A DNA stretch of 43,364 nucleotides from Streptococcus pseudopneumoniae (GTDB taxonomy: Bacteria; Bacillota; Bacilli; Lactobacillales; Streptococcaceae), in NCBI RefSeq assembly GCF_001072375.1, contig NZ_JVKV01000069.1, positions 1 to 43,364 of the forward strand, read 5' to 3'. Below the pieces are notes generated by a model. The model saw nothing but the letters and a program-made list of their open reading frames with translations. It ran no database searches and had not been told where the DNA came from. Made by a program: the position numbers and the translations under genes. Below are positions 15,951 to 23,843 of this stretch, in pieces (the first letter of the stretch is position 1; each line of letters starts with the position of its first letter).

Positions 15951-18900
15951 TCATGAAATCCCTAAAATTTCTCGTATTTCAGCTAGACTCAGACTGCCTC
16001 GAGACTCTGTTCCATCCAAGATTTCAGAAACAAGATTTTTCTTTTTCTCTTGTAATTCTTGAATCTTTTCTTCAATTGTACCTCGAGTCACAAGGCGATA
16101 AACTTCAACAGCTTGCTCTTGCCCCATACGATGGGCGCGACCGATAGCCTGCGATTCAACTGCAGGATTCCACCATAAGTCTACTAAAATGACTGTATCG
16201 GCACCAGTGAGATTGAGACCGACCCCGCCAGCCTTTAGGGAAATTAAAAATACATCGCGCTCTCCTTGGTTAAAGGCCTTGGTCATTTCCTGACGTTCTT
16301 GCGAAGGTGTTGAACCCGTAATTTTAAAGGAAGTCAATCCTAAGTCAGGCAGCTCTTGCTCAATCCGATCCAGCATACCTCTAAATTGTGAGAAAATAAG
16401 TACACGGTGTCCAGCTTCAGCAATCTGAACCAGCAAATCTCGTAAACTATCCAGCTTCCCGCTCTCTCCTTGGTAGTCCTCCATAAAGAGCGCAGGCGTA
16501 TCACAAATCTGACGCAGACGCATGAGTCCGGTCAAAATTTCGACGCGATTTCGTTGAAATTCCGAATCACTTACCTGTCCCAAACGTTCCTGCATCTGTT
16601 GCAGTTGAGCAAGATAGATAGCTTTTTGTTGGTCCTCCAGTTCATTCTTATAGACAACTTCAATCAAGTCAGGCAACTCTGTCAAAACCTCTTCTTTCTT
16701 ACGTCTCATGACAAAGGGTTTGATAAATTGAGCCACTCTCTCAGTTGATAGTTTCATAAACTCCTTCTTAGCAGGTAAGAGGCCTGGTAAGACAATCTGA
16801 AAAATCGACCAGAGTTCTCCCAGATGGTTTTCAATCGGTGTTCCTGATAGTGCAAAGACGGATGGAACCACAAATCGTCGCAAACTTTGAGCAATCTTCG
16901 TTTGTGCATTTTTCATCACTTGAGCTTCATCTAGAAAAAGAAAATCAAAAGATAGGTTTCGATAAATCTCACTGTCCTGACGGAAAGTAGCATAGCTTGT
17001 CACATAAATCTGATGATTTTCTGCCAAAATTGATTCTCGATGAGATTTTAAACCATGCACGACCGCAACATCCAAATCTGGAGCAAACTTTTGAAATTCA
17101 TCAGACCAGTTATAGATTAAGCCAGATGGAGCAAGGATTAGGACACTAGTATCTGCTTGAACCTGACTACTTAAAAAGGCGATGGTTTGCAAGGTCTTCC
17201 CAAGTCCCATATCGTCTGCTAAAATCCCACCAAAGCCATAATGGTGGAGCATTTGAAACCACTGAATTCCCTTTTTCTGATAATCCCTGAGATCTGCTTG
17301 GATATTCAGCTCTTTCATCGGAAAATCTTCTGGATGCGTCAAATCATGGGCCAGATTGCGAAATTCTTCGGTGAAAGAAATTTGATCCTGATCCTTAAAG
17401 AGATGAGATAGGGTATAAGCTAGGGATTTACGAGCTCGAAAAGCTCCATCTTGTAGGTCCTCTATCCCTAATTCTTCTAAATCCTGACGGATACGCTTGG
17501 TCTGATCATCGAAATAGTAAACCTGATTCGAAGAGCTGATGTAATAATCCTGCTTCTCAACTAGAGCTTTCATCGCTCGATCGATTTCTTCTTGATCTAT
17601 ATTTTGAAAATCAAATTGAATTTCTAATAGGCCTCCCTTGGATGAGATGTGTACTTGAGGCTTCTGAACCTGATAGAGATCTTGCAAGCTCTCAGAAATC
17701 TTTAATTCTCCAAGCGCTTCAAAAGCTGGTAAAACCTCCTGAAAGAAGGTATGGACTGCATCAGCTTTCAAACTTTGACGCCATGAACGAAAATCTGCTT
17801 CAAATCCAGCAGATAGAGCCAACTGAAAGACTTTCTTCTCCAGTTGAATATCACTAGCAAAAGGAAGACTCTCCAGTTCATTACGATTCCTTACTAAGCA
17901 AGTTTCATACTGAAACTGCATATCCAAACGGATAGAACCGTCCTCTTCTCCTTCCATGTAGAACGACGGTCGGAAAGACTGAATTTGAAGCGTATCAGGA
18001 GCTTTTACCTCTCCTATGTCTTTAAACTGCGACAAGGTCGAAGCTAGAAGATCTCGATCACTGGTATCAAATTGTAAAATCTTTCTACCGCTTTTATCGA
18101 TAGATACTTTTTTTAATTTTTCTATAAGTCTAGCTTGTTCTTTAGACAGAAGATAAAATGTACCTTTAGTAAACAAGACTTGTCCCTTATAAAACGAATT
18201 AAGTCCTACCTGTTGAAAAATTTCCATCTCAAAATAGTTGGATTTTTCTTCAATTTGAAAGGTAAATAAGCCTGCTTTGCCATCAAAATCTTGAAATACA
18301 AGATGAGGATAGCTTGAAATCTGATGGTCAAATTGGAATGCATCTAAACCCATCAGCAGACTAACACCCTGCTCAAAAAAAGACAGCGGGAAATAGAGAT
18401 GACGACCTTGATTTTGGAAAAAGAGGGCATTTTCAACCTCATCTTCTACAATTCCTTGAAGGAAATTCAGAACAAATTGGCTACTTTCATCAAACTGACG
18501 AATATTCAAGGAAGTTTCATATAACTTTCCAATCATATAGGTTTTACTAGTTTCTAAAACCTTCAGAAAAAGGGGAATATCTCGGATTACATAAAATTTC
18601 TGCGTCTGGATAAGACCGACTCTCAAAGTCCAAATAATGCGATTAGTCCCTGCTTCAATCTGCCCCTGAGCAGACAACTGATAGATTTCAGAAAGACTAG
18701 GAATTTGAATGGATTCTAAAAACTTTTCTCCAAAAGTAACCTGAGTTTCAACTTCTTCTTTCTGTTCATGCACATTTTCCAGATTTCCCAAGAGTTCCTG
18801 ACCAATGTGATCATTTTTCAGGTAATGCTCTAGTGCTGCCAAATGCACACAAAACCCTCTTTTTTGGAAAAAATCACAAGCACAAAAAACCAAATCATCA

Positions 18901-19037
18901 TCCAGGCTATAGCGAATTTCTTCATCTGCTACACGCGCATAGAGGCGATGGTCTTTCTCTTTGATAATTTCAATCTGACTAGTTTCGTAGAGTTGAGCTC
19001 CCTCCATTCGAAGCTTCCCTGGAATCAATTTAGCCAT
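15951..19037 (-). CDS. SWIM-domain SNF2/Swi2-family DNA helicase-like ATPase
   Basis: A 1028-residue protein with an N-terminal SWIM zinc finger (CxC...CxH: C52, C54, C63, H65), a long middle region of the bacterial SNF2-associated type, and a SNF2 ATPase core. The core has motif I 'ILADDMGLGKTLQT' (about 605-618), motif II 'FLDEAQ' (DEAQ, 703-706), 'LSGTPIENHLGELWSIF', and the C-terminal helicase lobe ending in 'SQAIGRAHRMGQEQAVEVYR'. Such RapA/HepA-like proteins move along DNA and may remodel protein-DNA complexes; a cellular role in streptococci is not established to my knowledge. It is transcribed alone from an extended -10 promoter at 19063. Confidence 0.9.
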   Translation of the reverse strand: MAKLIPGKLRMEGAQLYETSQIEIIKEKDHRLYARVADEEIRYSLDDDLVFCACDFFQKRGFCVHLAALEHYLKNDHIGQELLGNLENVHEQKEEVETQVTFGEKFLESIQIPSLSEIYQLSAQGQIEAGTNRIIWTLRVGLIQTQKFYVIRDIPLFLKVLETSKTYMIGKLYETSLNIRQFDESSQFVLNFLQGIVEDEVENALFFQNQGRHLYFPLSFFEQGVSLLMGLDAFQFDHQISSYPHLVFQDFDGKAGLFTFQIEEKSNYFEMEIFQQVGLNSFYKGQVLFTKGTFYLLSKEQARLIEKLKKVSIDKSGRKILQFDTSDRDLLASTLSQFKDIGEVKAPDTLQIQSFRPSFYMEGEEDGSIRLDMQFQYETCLVRNRNELESLPFASDIQLEKKVFQLALSAGFEADFRSWRQSLKADAVHTFFQEVLPAFEALGELKISESLQDLYQVQKPQVHISSKGGLLEIQFDFQNIDQEEIDRAMKALVEKQDYYISSSNQVYYFDDQTKRIRQDLEELGIEDLQDGAFRARKSLAYTLSHLFKDQDQISFTEEFRNLAHDLTHPEDFPMKELNIQADLRDYQKKGIQWFQMLHHYGFGGILADDMGLGKTLQTIAFLSSQVQADTSVLILAPSGLIYNWSDEFQKFAPDLDVAVVHGLKSHRESILAENHQIYVTSYATFRQDSEIYRNLSFDFLFLDEAQVMKNAQTKIAQSLRRFVVPSVFALSGTPIENHLGELWSIFQIVLPGLLPAKKEFMKLSTERVAQFIKPFVMRRKKEEVLTELPDLIEVVYKNELEDQQKAIYLAQLQQMQERLGQVSDSEFQRNRVEILTGLMRLRQICDTPALFMEDYQGESGKLDSLRDLLVQIAEAGHRVLIFSQFRGMLDRIEQELPDLGLTSFKITGSTPSQERQEMTKAFNQGERDVFLISLKAGGVGLNLTGADTVILVDLWWNPAVESQAIGRAHRMGQEQAVEVYRLVTRGTIEEKIQELQEKKKNLVSEILDGTESRGSLSLAEIREILGIS

Positions 19038-19062
19038 ATTTTCCCCTTTACTTTATCTCTTA

Positions 19063-19071
19063 ATTATACCA
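19063..19071 (-). promoter_or_regulatory. Extended -10 promoter of the SNF2 gene
   Basis: Minus strand: TGGTATAAT, about 26 bases before the ATG; the -35 region is weak. Confidence 0.65.
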
Positions 19072-19085
19072 CATTTCTTCCTATG

Positions 19086-19122
19086 AAAATAGCCTCCTAG
19101 GGTACTTTTACCCAGAAGGCTA
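19086..19122 (-). terminator. Terminator of metB-malY
   Basis: Minus strand: TAGCCTTCTGGGTA, a four-base loop and TACCCTAGGAGGCTA, followed by TTTTC. Confidence 0.85.
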
Positions 19123-19127
19123 GCTTG

Positions 19128-20294
19128 TTAAAGTTTAGCGAAAGTAGCAATGATTCGTTGGCAAACTTCTTCCAAGACAGATGTTGGCATGGCTACATTT
19201 AAGCGAGCGTGGAGGGCTCCTTCTTCACCAAAGTCCAAGCCTCTGTTCAGGATAACCTTGGCTTCGTCTCTTAAAAGGCTTCTTAATTCTTCATCACAAA
19301 TATCGTAGGCTGAAAAATCAAGCCAAATGAGATAGGTCCCTTGAGGTTTCATGACCTTGATTTTAGTTTCTTTGCCAAATACATCGACTACATAATTGAT
19401 GTGTTTCTCAATCAGTTCTTTGAGTTCTGTTAACCAATCTTCACCATAGCGATAAGCTGTTTCTGTTGCCAAATATCCCAAACCTGAGATTTCATGTTGA
19501 TTATTAGCAAGCTGGCGTTTTTGGAAAGCAAGTCTCAACTTTGGATTCTCGATAATGGCGTAGGAATTCTTTGTTCCCGCAATATTAAATGTTTTGGTAG
19601 CGCTGCTTAAAATCAGTGAAAATTCTTTAAAATCTTCATTTACCGTATTGAATGACTGGTGTTTATTCCCAAACAAGGCTAAATCTTGGTGAATCTCGTC
19701 AGATACCAGCAAAACTCCATGTTTTTGACACAGTTGTCCAATCTTCTTCAAGACTTCCTTTTCCCAAACGCGTCCACCAGGATTATGAGGATTGCAGAGA
19801 ACGTAGAGTTTCACATCTTCTTCGACAATGTCTTTCTCCAATTGATCAAAGTCAATCTCAAAAAGTCCGTCTTTTTCTACTAGAGAGTTGGTGATTAGTC
19901 TACGATTATTGAGCTTAATGCTGCGAGCAAAAGGAGGATAAACCGGTGTGTTAATGAGTACTGCTTGACCTTCCTTGGTAAAGGCTTGAATAGCTGTTGA
20001 AATAGCTGGTACTACTCCTTCGATAAAGACTAGGGCATCCTTTTCAAAGCGATAGCCGTGCTGTTTTTCCTCCCAATTTTGAACAGCTTCAATCAACCCA
20101 TCACTAGCATAGGTATAGCCATAGACTAATTGCTCAGCATAGTCATGGACAGTCTGACGAATCTCAGGTAACACTTCAAAGTCCATATCAGCAATCCAGG
20201 CTGGCAATACTTCTCGGTCAGTCTCTGCTTCTTTCCATTTATAGGTATGATGTCCAAAACGATTGGGCAAGGTCGTAAAATCATATTTTCCCAT
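19128..20294 (-). CDS. PLP-dependent aminotransferase / C-S lyase, MalY/PatB family
   Basis: A 388-residue fold-type I PLP enzyme of the MalY/PatB (cystathionine beta-lyase) branch. The lysine forming the Schiff base is K234 in 'SSATKTFNIAG'; 'CNPHNPGGRVW' (168-178) and 'VSDEIHQDLAL' (198-208) hold the other cofactor contacts. Together with MetB just upstream it should convert cystathionine to homocysteine, or release sulfide from cysteine. The start MGKYDF is preferred because GGAAGG precedes it and it gives the usual N-terminus; an earlier in-frame codon overlaps metB. The gap to metB is four bases. S. pneumoniae places the same pair together, as I recall. Confidence 0.88.
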   Translation of the reverse strand: MGKYDFTTLPNRFGHHTYKWKEAETDREVLPAWIADMDFEVLPEIRQTVHDYAEQLVYGYTYASDGLIEAVQNWEEKQHGYRFEKDALVFIEGVVPAISTAIQAFTKEGQAVLINTPVYPPFARSIKLNNRRLITNSLVEKDGLFEIDFDQLEKDIVEEDVKLYVLCNPHNPGGRVWEKEVLKKIGQLCQKHGVLLVSDEIHQDLALFGNKHQSFNTVNEDFKEFSLILSSATKTFNIAGTKNSYAIIENPKLRLAFQKRQLANNQHEISGLGYLATETAYRYGEDWLTELKELIEKHINYVVDVFGKETKIKVMKPQGTYLIWLDFSAYDICDEELRSLLRDEAKVILNRGLDFGEEGALHARLNVAMPTSVLEEVCQRIIATFAKL

Positions 20295-20298
20295 AGTT

Positions 20299-21393
20299 TT
20301 ATCCTTCCAAGGCTTGACGCAAGTCTTCAATCAAATCTCTAACATCCTCAATACCAATAGACAAGCGCAAGAGATCATCTGTCAATCCATAAGAATGGCG
20401 AACCTCTGCAGGAATGTCCGCATGGGTTTGAGTAGTTGGGTATGTAATCAGACTTTCTACACCACCTAAACTTTCAGCAAAAGAGAATACTTTCAAAGTA
20501 TTTAAGATATGAGGGATACGCTTCTCATCTGCCACTTTAAATGAAATCATTCCTCCACGACCTGTATACAAAACTTCTTTGACAGCAGGTGATTGTTCTA
20601 GAAATGCTACAATCTCTTGAGCATTAGCTGTTGAGCGCTCCATACGAAGTGACAAGGTTTTAAGACCACGAATCAATTGATAACTATCAAATGGTGACAA
20701 AACAGCCCCTGTCGTGTTGAGATTGTAAAAGAGTTTTTCATATAATTCAGCACTATCTGTCACAACTACACCAGCTAAAACATCATTGTGACCTGCAAGG
20801 TATTTTGTCGCTGAATGAAGGACGATATCTGCCCCGTCTTCAATTGGACGTTGGTAGATAGGACTGTAGAAGGTATTGTCCACGACAACTTTAGCCCCCT
20901 TAGCATGAGCTAATGTTGACAATTTTTCAATATCAAATTCCAACATCAAAGGGTTGGTTGGTGTTTCGATATAAAGTACATCCACATCCTTTTCTAGCTC
21001 GGCAATCAGCTCTTCTTCCGTGTTGGCATAGGTAAAGTGGAAACGTCCTTCCTGCTCAACTTGATTGAACCAACGGAAAGAACCACCGTAAAGATCACGG
21101 ACAGCCAAAACCTTGCTTCCTACTGGAAAAATGCTAAAGGCCAACACAATCGCAGACATACCTGAACTAGTTGCTAGAGCATAGTGGGCTGATTCAATAG
21201 CTGCTAAGACTTCCTCTGCCTTGCTACGAGTTGGGTTTTTGGTACGGGTATAGTCAAATCCAGTTGATTGACCAAATTCTGGATGCTGATAAGTCGTTGA
21301 AAAGTGAATTGGTGTTACCAAAGCACCTGTTGCTTCATCAGACTTGATACCTGCTTGTGCTAAAATTGTGTTGATGTGAAATGATTTACTCAT
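20299..21393 (-). CDS. metB: Cystathionine gamma-synthase, Cys/Met metabolism PLP enzyme
   Basis: A 364-residue enzyme of the trans-sulfuration family. It has 'YTRTKNPTRSKAEEVLAAIE' (about 48-67) with the Tyr and Arg that contact the PLP phosphate of the neighbouring subunit, 'ATSSGMSAI' (74-82), 'YIETPTNPLM' (141-150) and the PLP lysine K197 in 'LHSATKYLAGHNDV'. It should join an activated homoserine ester with cysteine; cystathionine gamma-lyase is a close alternative by sequence. GGAGG precedes the ATG. A perfect 17-bp MET-box lies upstream of the promoter, which supports a role in methionine synthesis under MetR/MtaR control. Confidence 0.88.
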   Translation of the reverse strand: MSKSFHINTILAQAGIKSDEATGALVTPIHFSTTYQHPEFGQSTGFDYTRTKNPTRSKAEEVLAAIESAHYALATSSGMSAIVLAFSIFPVGSKVLAVRDLYGGSFRWFNQVEQEGRFHFTYANTEEELIAELEKDVDVLYIETPTNPLMLEFDIEKLSTLAHAKGAKVVVDNTFYSPIYQRPIEDGADIVLHSATKYLAGHNDVLAGVVVTDSAELYEKLFYNLNTTGAVLSPFDSYQLIRGLKTLSLRMERSTANAQEIVAFLEQSPAVKEVLYTGRGGMISFKVADEKRIPHILNTLKVFSFAESLGGVESLITYPTTQTHADIPAEVRHSYGLTDDLLRLSIGIEDVRDLIEDLRQALEG

Positions 21394-21419
21394 ACAATAC
21401 CTCCAAATCTATAGTAACT

Positions 21420-21461
21420 ATTGTACCACTTATTTTGTATCCTTCGTTTTCTTGTTTTCAA
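21420..21461 (-). promoter_or_regulatory. Promoter region of metB-malY
   Basis: Minus strand: an extended -10 TGGTACAAT ends at 21420. TTGAAA (21456-21461) lies 16 bases before an alternative -10, TACAAA (21434-21439). Either could be used. Confidence 0.6.
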
Positions 21462-21469
21462 GAGCTAGT

Positions 21470-21486
21470 TATAGTTTCAAACTATA
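21470..21486. promoter_or_regulatory. MET-box, predicted MetR/MtaR binding site
   Basis: TATAGTTTCAAACTATA is a perfect 17-bp palindrome. It matches the MET-box that comparative studies assign to the LysR-type methionine regulator of streptococci (MetR/MtaR). It lies about 65 bases before the likely metB transcription start, where LysR-type activators bind. Confidence 0.8.
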
Positions 21487-21487
21487 T

Positions 21488-21525
21488 AAAAAAACGATAA
21501 CCTTTTCTAGAGTTATCGTTTTTTT
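21488..21525. terminator. Terminator of aliB
   Basis: Seven A, CGATAAC, a ten-base loop, GTTATCG, seven T: a symmetric terminator that ends aliB on the minus strand. It lies directly beside the MET-box. Confidence 0.9.
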
Positions 21526-21536
21526 GTTAAAAATCA

Positions 21537-23495
21537 TTATTTAACGTGTTTGGCAAGATCTTCTTGGGCTTTTTTGTTAGATTCTTCTTTTTCTTTCAGC
21601 CATTTTTGTCTAGCTGCTTCATACTCAGCTGTTGTGACAATTTTATCTTGCAACTTAACGTATTTGTAGGATTCAACACCCTTGTTACCCGCTTGAGAGA
21701 AGGCAGCAGAGAATGGAACTGTTTTTCTGATTCCTGGTGTTCCACCAAGAGAAACGTTTGGAATTGCTAGAGAGCTATCCACCAACCAAGCTTGGGCATC
21801 CGCATATTTGTCATAACGTTTGGTCAAATCTTGCTCAGCATTGGCTTCTTCCAACATCTTAGTGTAGGTATCCAAACCAACCGCAGTTGCTTTAGCATTG
21901 GTTTCACCAGGTTCTAAACCAAGGTTTTGTAATGAACCACCACTTGTTAGACTGAGGGTATCAAGATAGGTTGATGGATCCTGGTAGTCAGGACCCCAAC
22001 CACCATTGTAGAGGTCATAGTCTTTTTGAGCAGCTGTATTGGCAAGATAACCGATACTATCCATTTCTTCAGTACTCAACATTTGAATATCGATGACAAC
22101 ATTATCTGTACCCAAGACAGACTCAATAGATTGCTTAAATGAGCTTGCCTCTTGGACACCCTTCTTCACAGACTGGTCAACTGGCAAATCTAGGTGGATA
22201 GGGAATTGAACGCCTTTAGCTTCCAATTCTTTTTTGGCTTGTGCAAAAGCTTCTTTAGCCTTATCAGCATTATAGTAGGCATCTTGTGCATCCGCAAAGT
22301 TCACATTTTGCCATACTTGGCCGTAGTTAACCATCTTAGAAGCGACAACATCACCAAAATCTTTACCATCAAGTGTTACAAATGACGGTGGAACGAGCAA
22401 GTTTCTGATAATCTTAGTTGCTCCCTCTTCCCCTTGTGACTGAGCTCCATAAGCTGTACGGTTATAAGCATAGTTGAAGGCTTGACGGAAGTTTTTATTC
22501 AGAACTGCTTCTTGAGTTGATTTCTTTTCGATATCTGAGGATTTAGACGTGAAGTTATAAGATTTTCTGTCCAAGTTGAAGTTCAAGTAATAAGAAGTTG
22601 CGGTTTGCATACTATAAATGATGTTATCTTTGTTCTTCTCTTTAATTCCTTCAAAGCTTGAGCTATTTGGATAGAGACGTGCGTAGCTGTAGACTCCTTC
22701 TACAAAGTTACGAGCTAGTGCATCTTGGTCACTACCATCATAATAGGCCAATTTCACATCATCTACAAAGACATTTTTTTCATCCCAGTAGTTCGGATTT
22801 TTCTTGAATTCGATGACAGATTTTGAAACAAAGGATTTCATCAAGAAAGGTCCATTGTACAAAATACTAGAAGGGTCTACCTTACCAAAATCATCCCCTT
22901 TTGATTTCAGGAAGTCTGCATTGACAGGGAAGAGAATGGTTGATGTTGTTTTAGAATTCCAATAAGATTCTGGTCGTGTCAAAGTGTACTGAACTGTTTG
23001 GTCGTCAATCGCCTTAACACCGACAGTTGAAAAGTCAGTTGTTTTCCCGTTGATATAGTCATCCAAACCTGCTACAGAATCTTGAACCAGGTACAAAGCT
23101 TCGGATTTTTTATCAGCAGCATATTTCAAACCAGTTACAAAATCTTGGGCAGTTACTGGAGCATATTCTTCACCTTCAGAGGTATACCACTTAGCATCTT
23201 TACGAAGTTTATAAGTGTATGTCAAACCGTCCTGAGAAACACTCCAATCCTCTGCTAAGGATGGAACGTAGTTACCGTATTGGTCATTTTCCATCAACCC
23301 ATCTACCAAATTGGTAACGATGTCATTGGTTGTTGCACGGTTTTCTGCAAGATAGTTCAAACTTGACGGATCGCTAGAATAGACATAGTTGTATGTTTTA
23401 GTTGAACTAGCTGAGTTGCTACAAGCCGCCAATAGTAGACCGGCACTTAGGGCAAGGCCTGCCAGCGTCAGATATTTTGCCTTAGACTTTTTCAT
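21537..23495 (-). CDS. aliB: Oligopeptide-binding lipoprotein, AliB-like (SBP_bac_5)
   Basis: A 652-residue substrate-binding lipoprotein of the oligopeptide ABC family. The lipobox LLLAAC places lipidated Cys at residue 25, after a hydrophobic signal ('YLTLAGLALSAGLLLAAC'). The mature part is an SBP_bac_5 domain with 'YNGPFLMKSFVSKSVIEFKK'. No permease or ATPase genes are beside it, so it is probably an orphan receptor feeding the Ami permease, as AliA and AliB do in S. pneumoniae. The start MKKSKAK is set by GGAGG eight bases upstream. Length and position next to metB and the flippase match pneumococcal aliB as I remember it; AmiA or AliA paralogues are the alternatives. Confidence 0.82.
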   Translation of the reverse strand: MKKSKAKYLTLAGLALSAGLLLAACSNSASSTKTYNYVYSSDPSSLNYLAENRATTNDIVTNLVDGLMENDQYGNYVPSLAEDWSVSQDGLTYTYKLRKDAKWYTSEGEEYAPVTAQDFVTGLKYAADKKSEALYLVQDSVAGLDDYINGKTTDFSTVGVKAIDDQTVQYTLTRPESYWNSKTTSTILFPVNADFLKSKGDDFGKVDPSSILYNGPFLMKSFVSKSVIEFKKNPNYWDEKNVFVDDVKLAYYDGSDQDALARNFVEGVYSYARLYPNSSSFEGIKEKNKDNIIYSMQTATSYYLNFNLDRKSYNFTSKSSDIEKKSTQEAVLNKNFRQAFNYAYNRTAYGAQSQGEEGATKIIRNLLVPPSFVTLDGKDFGDVVASKMVNYGQVWQNVNFADAQDAYYNADKAKEAFAQAKKELEAKGVQFPIHLDLPVDQSVKKGVQEASSFKQSIESVLGTDNVVIDIQMLSTEEMDSIGYLANTAAQKDYDLYNGGWGPDYQDPSTYLDTLSLTSGGSLQNLGLEPGETNAKATAVGLDTYTKMLEEANAEQDLTKRYDKYADAQAWLVDSSLAIPNVSLGGTPGIRKTVPFSAAFSQAGNKGVESYKYVKLQDKIVTTAEYEAARQKWLKEKEESNKKAQEDLAKHVK

Positions 23496-23527
23496 TTCCA
23501 GAACCTCCAAATTTAAATATTTGTATC

Positions 23528-23557
23528 ATTATACAGCTATTGTTTTTTTTTAGTCAA
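23528..23557 (-). promoter_or_regulatory. Promoter of aliB
   Basis: Minus strand: TTGACT, 18 bases containing a run of nine A, TATAAT. Both boxes are close to consensus, so expression is probably strong. Confidence 0.85.
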
Positions 23558-23630
23558 GCGTTTTTATCTAATTTTTACCAAATTATAGATTTTTTTCTAC
23601 TAATTTTATATTTTATACTATTTTTTAAAT

Positions 23631-23687
23631 AAAAAAATGAACAATTTAAACTTTTTTAGAGTTGAAAGTTCAAATTATTCATTTTAT
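23631..23687. terminator. Terminator of the flippase gene
   Basis: A long A/T-rich stem (AAAATGAA.AATTT.AACTTT and complement, two mismatches) with an 11-base loop and T/A runs on both sides. It lies beyond the duplicated gene end. Confidence 0.7.
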
Positions 23688-23697
23688 TTATAAAGCA

Positions 23698-23843
23698 TTA
23701 TGATAATTTCAAACGTGCTCGTAACTGGTCAGCTTTCGCCTTTCCAATAACCTTATCTAAGAGACGAGTATTATGATAATTTTAATCGTGCTCGTAACTG
23801 GTCAGCTTTCGCCTGTCCAATAACCTTATCTAAGAGACGAGTA
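23698..23843. repeat. 73-bp tandem duplication of the flippase gene end
   Basis: The segments 23698-23770 and 23771-23843 are direct repeats that differ at three positions. The right copy codes for the last 24 codons and stop of the flippase. The left copy repeats this after the stop, shifted by one base in frame (73 is not a multiple of three), so it is not translated as an extension. The left copy would encode Lys where the right copy has Gln (IGKAKAD against IGQAKAD). Confidence 0.95.

Noticed and set aside
23570..23584. AATTTTTACCAAATT upstream of aliB resembles a CodY box.
   Set aside because: Three mismatches, including the central bases, in a very A/T-rich stretch; chance is likely.
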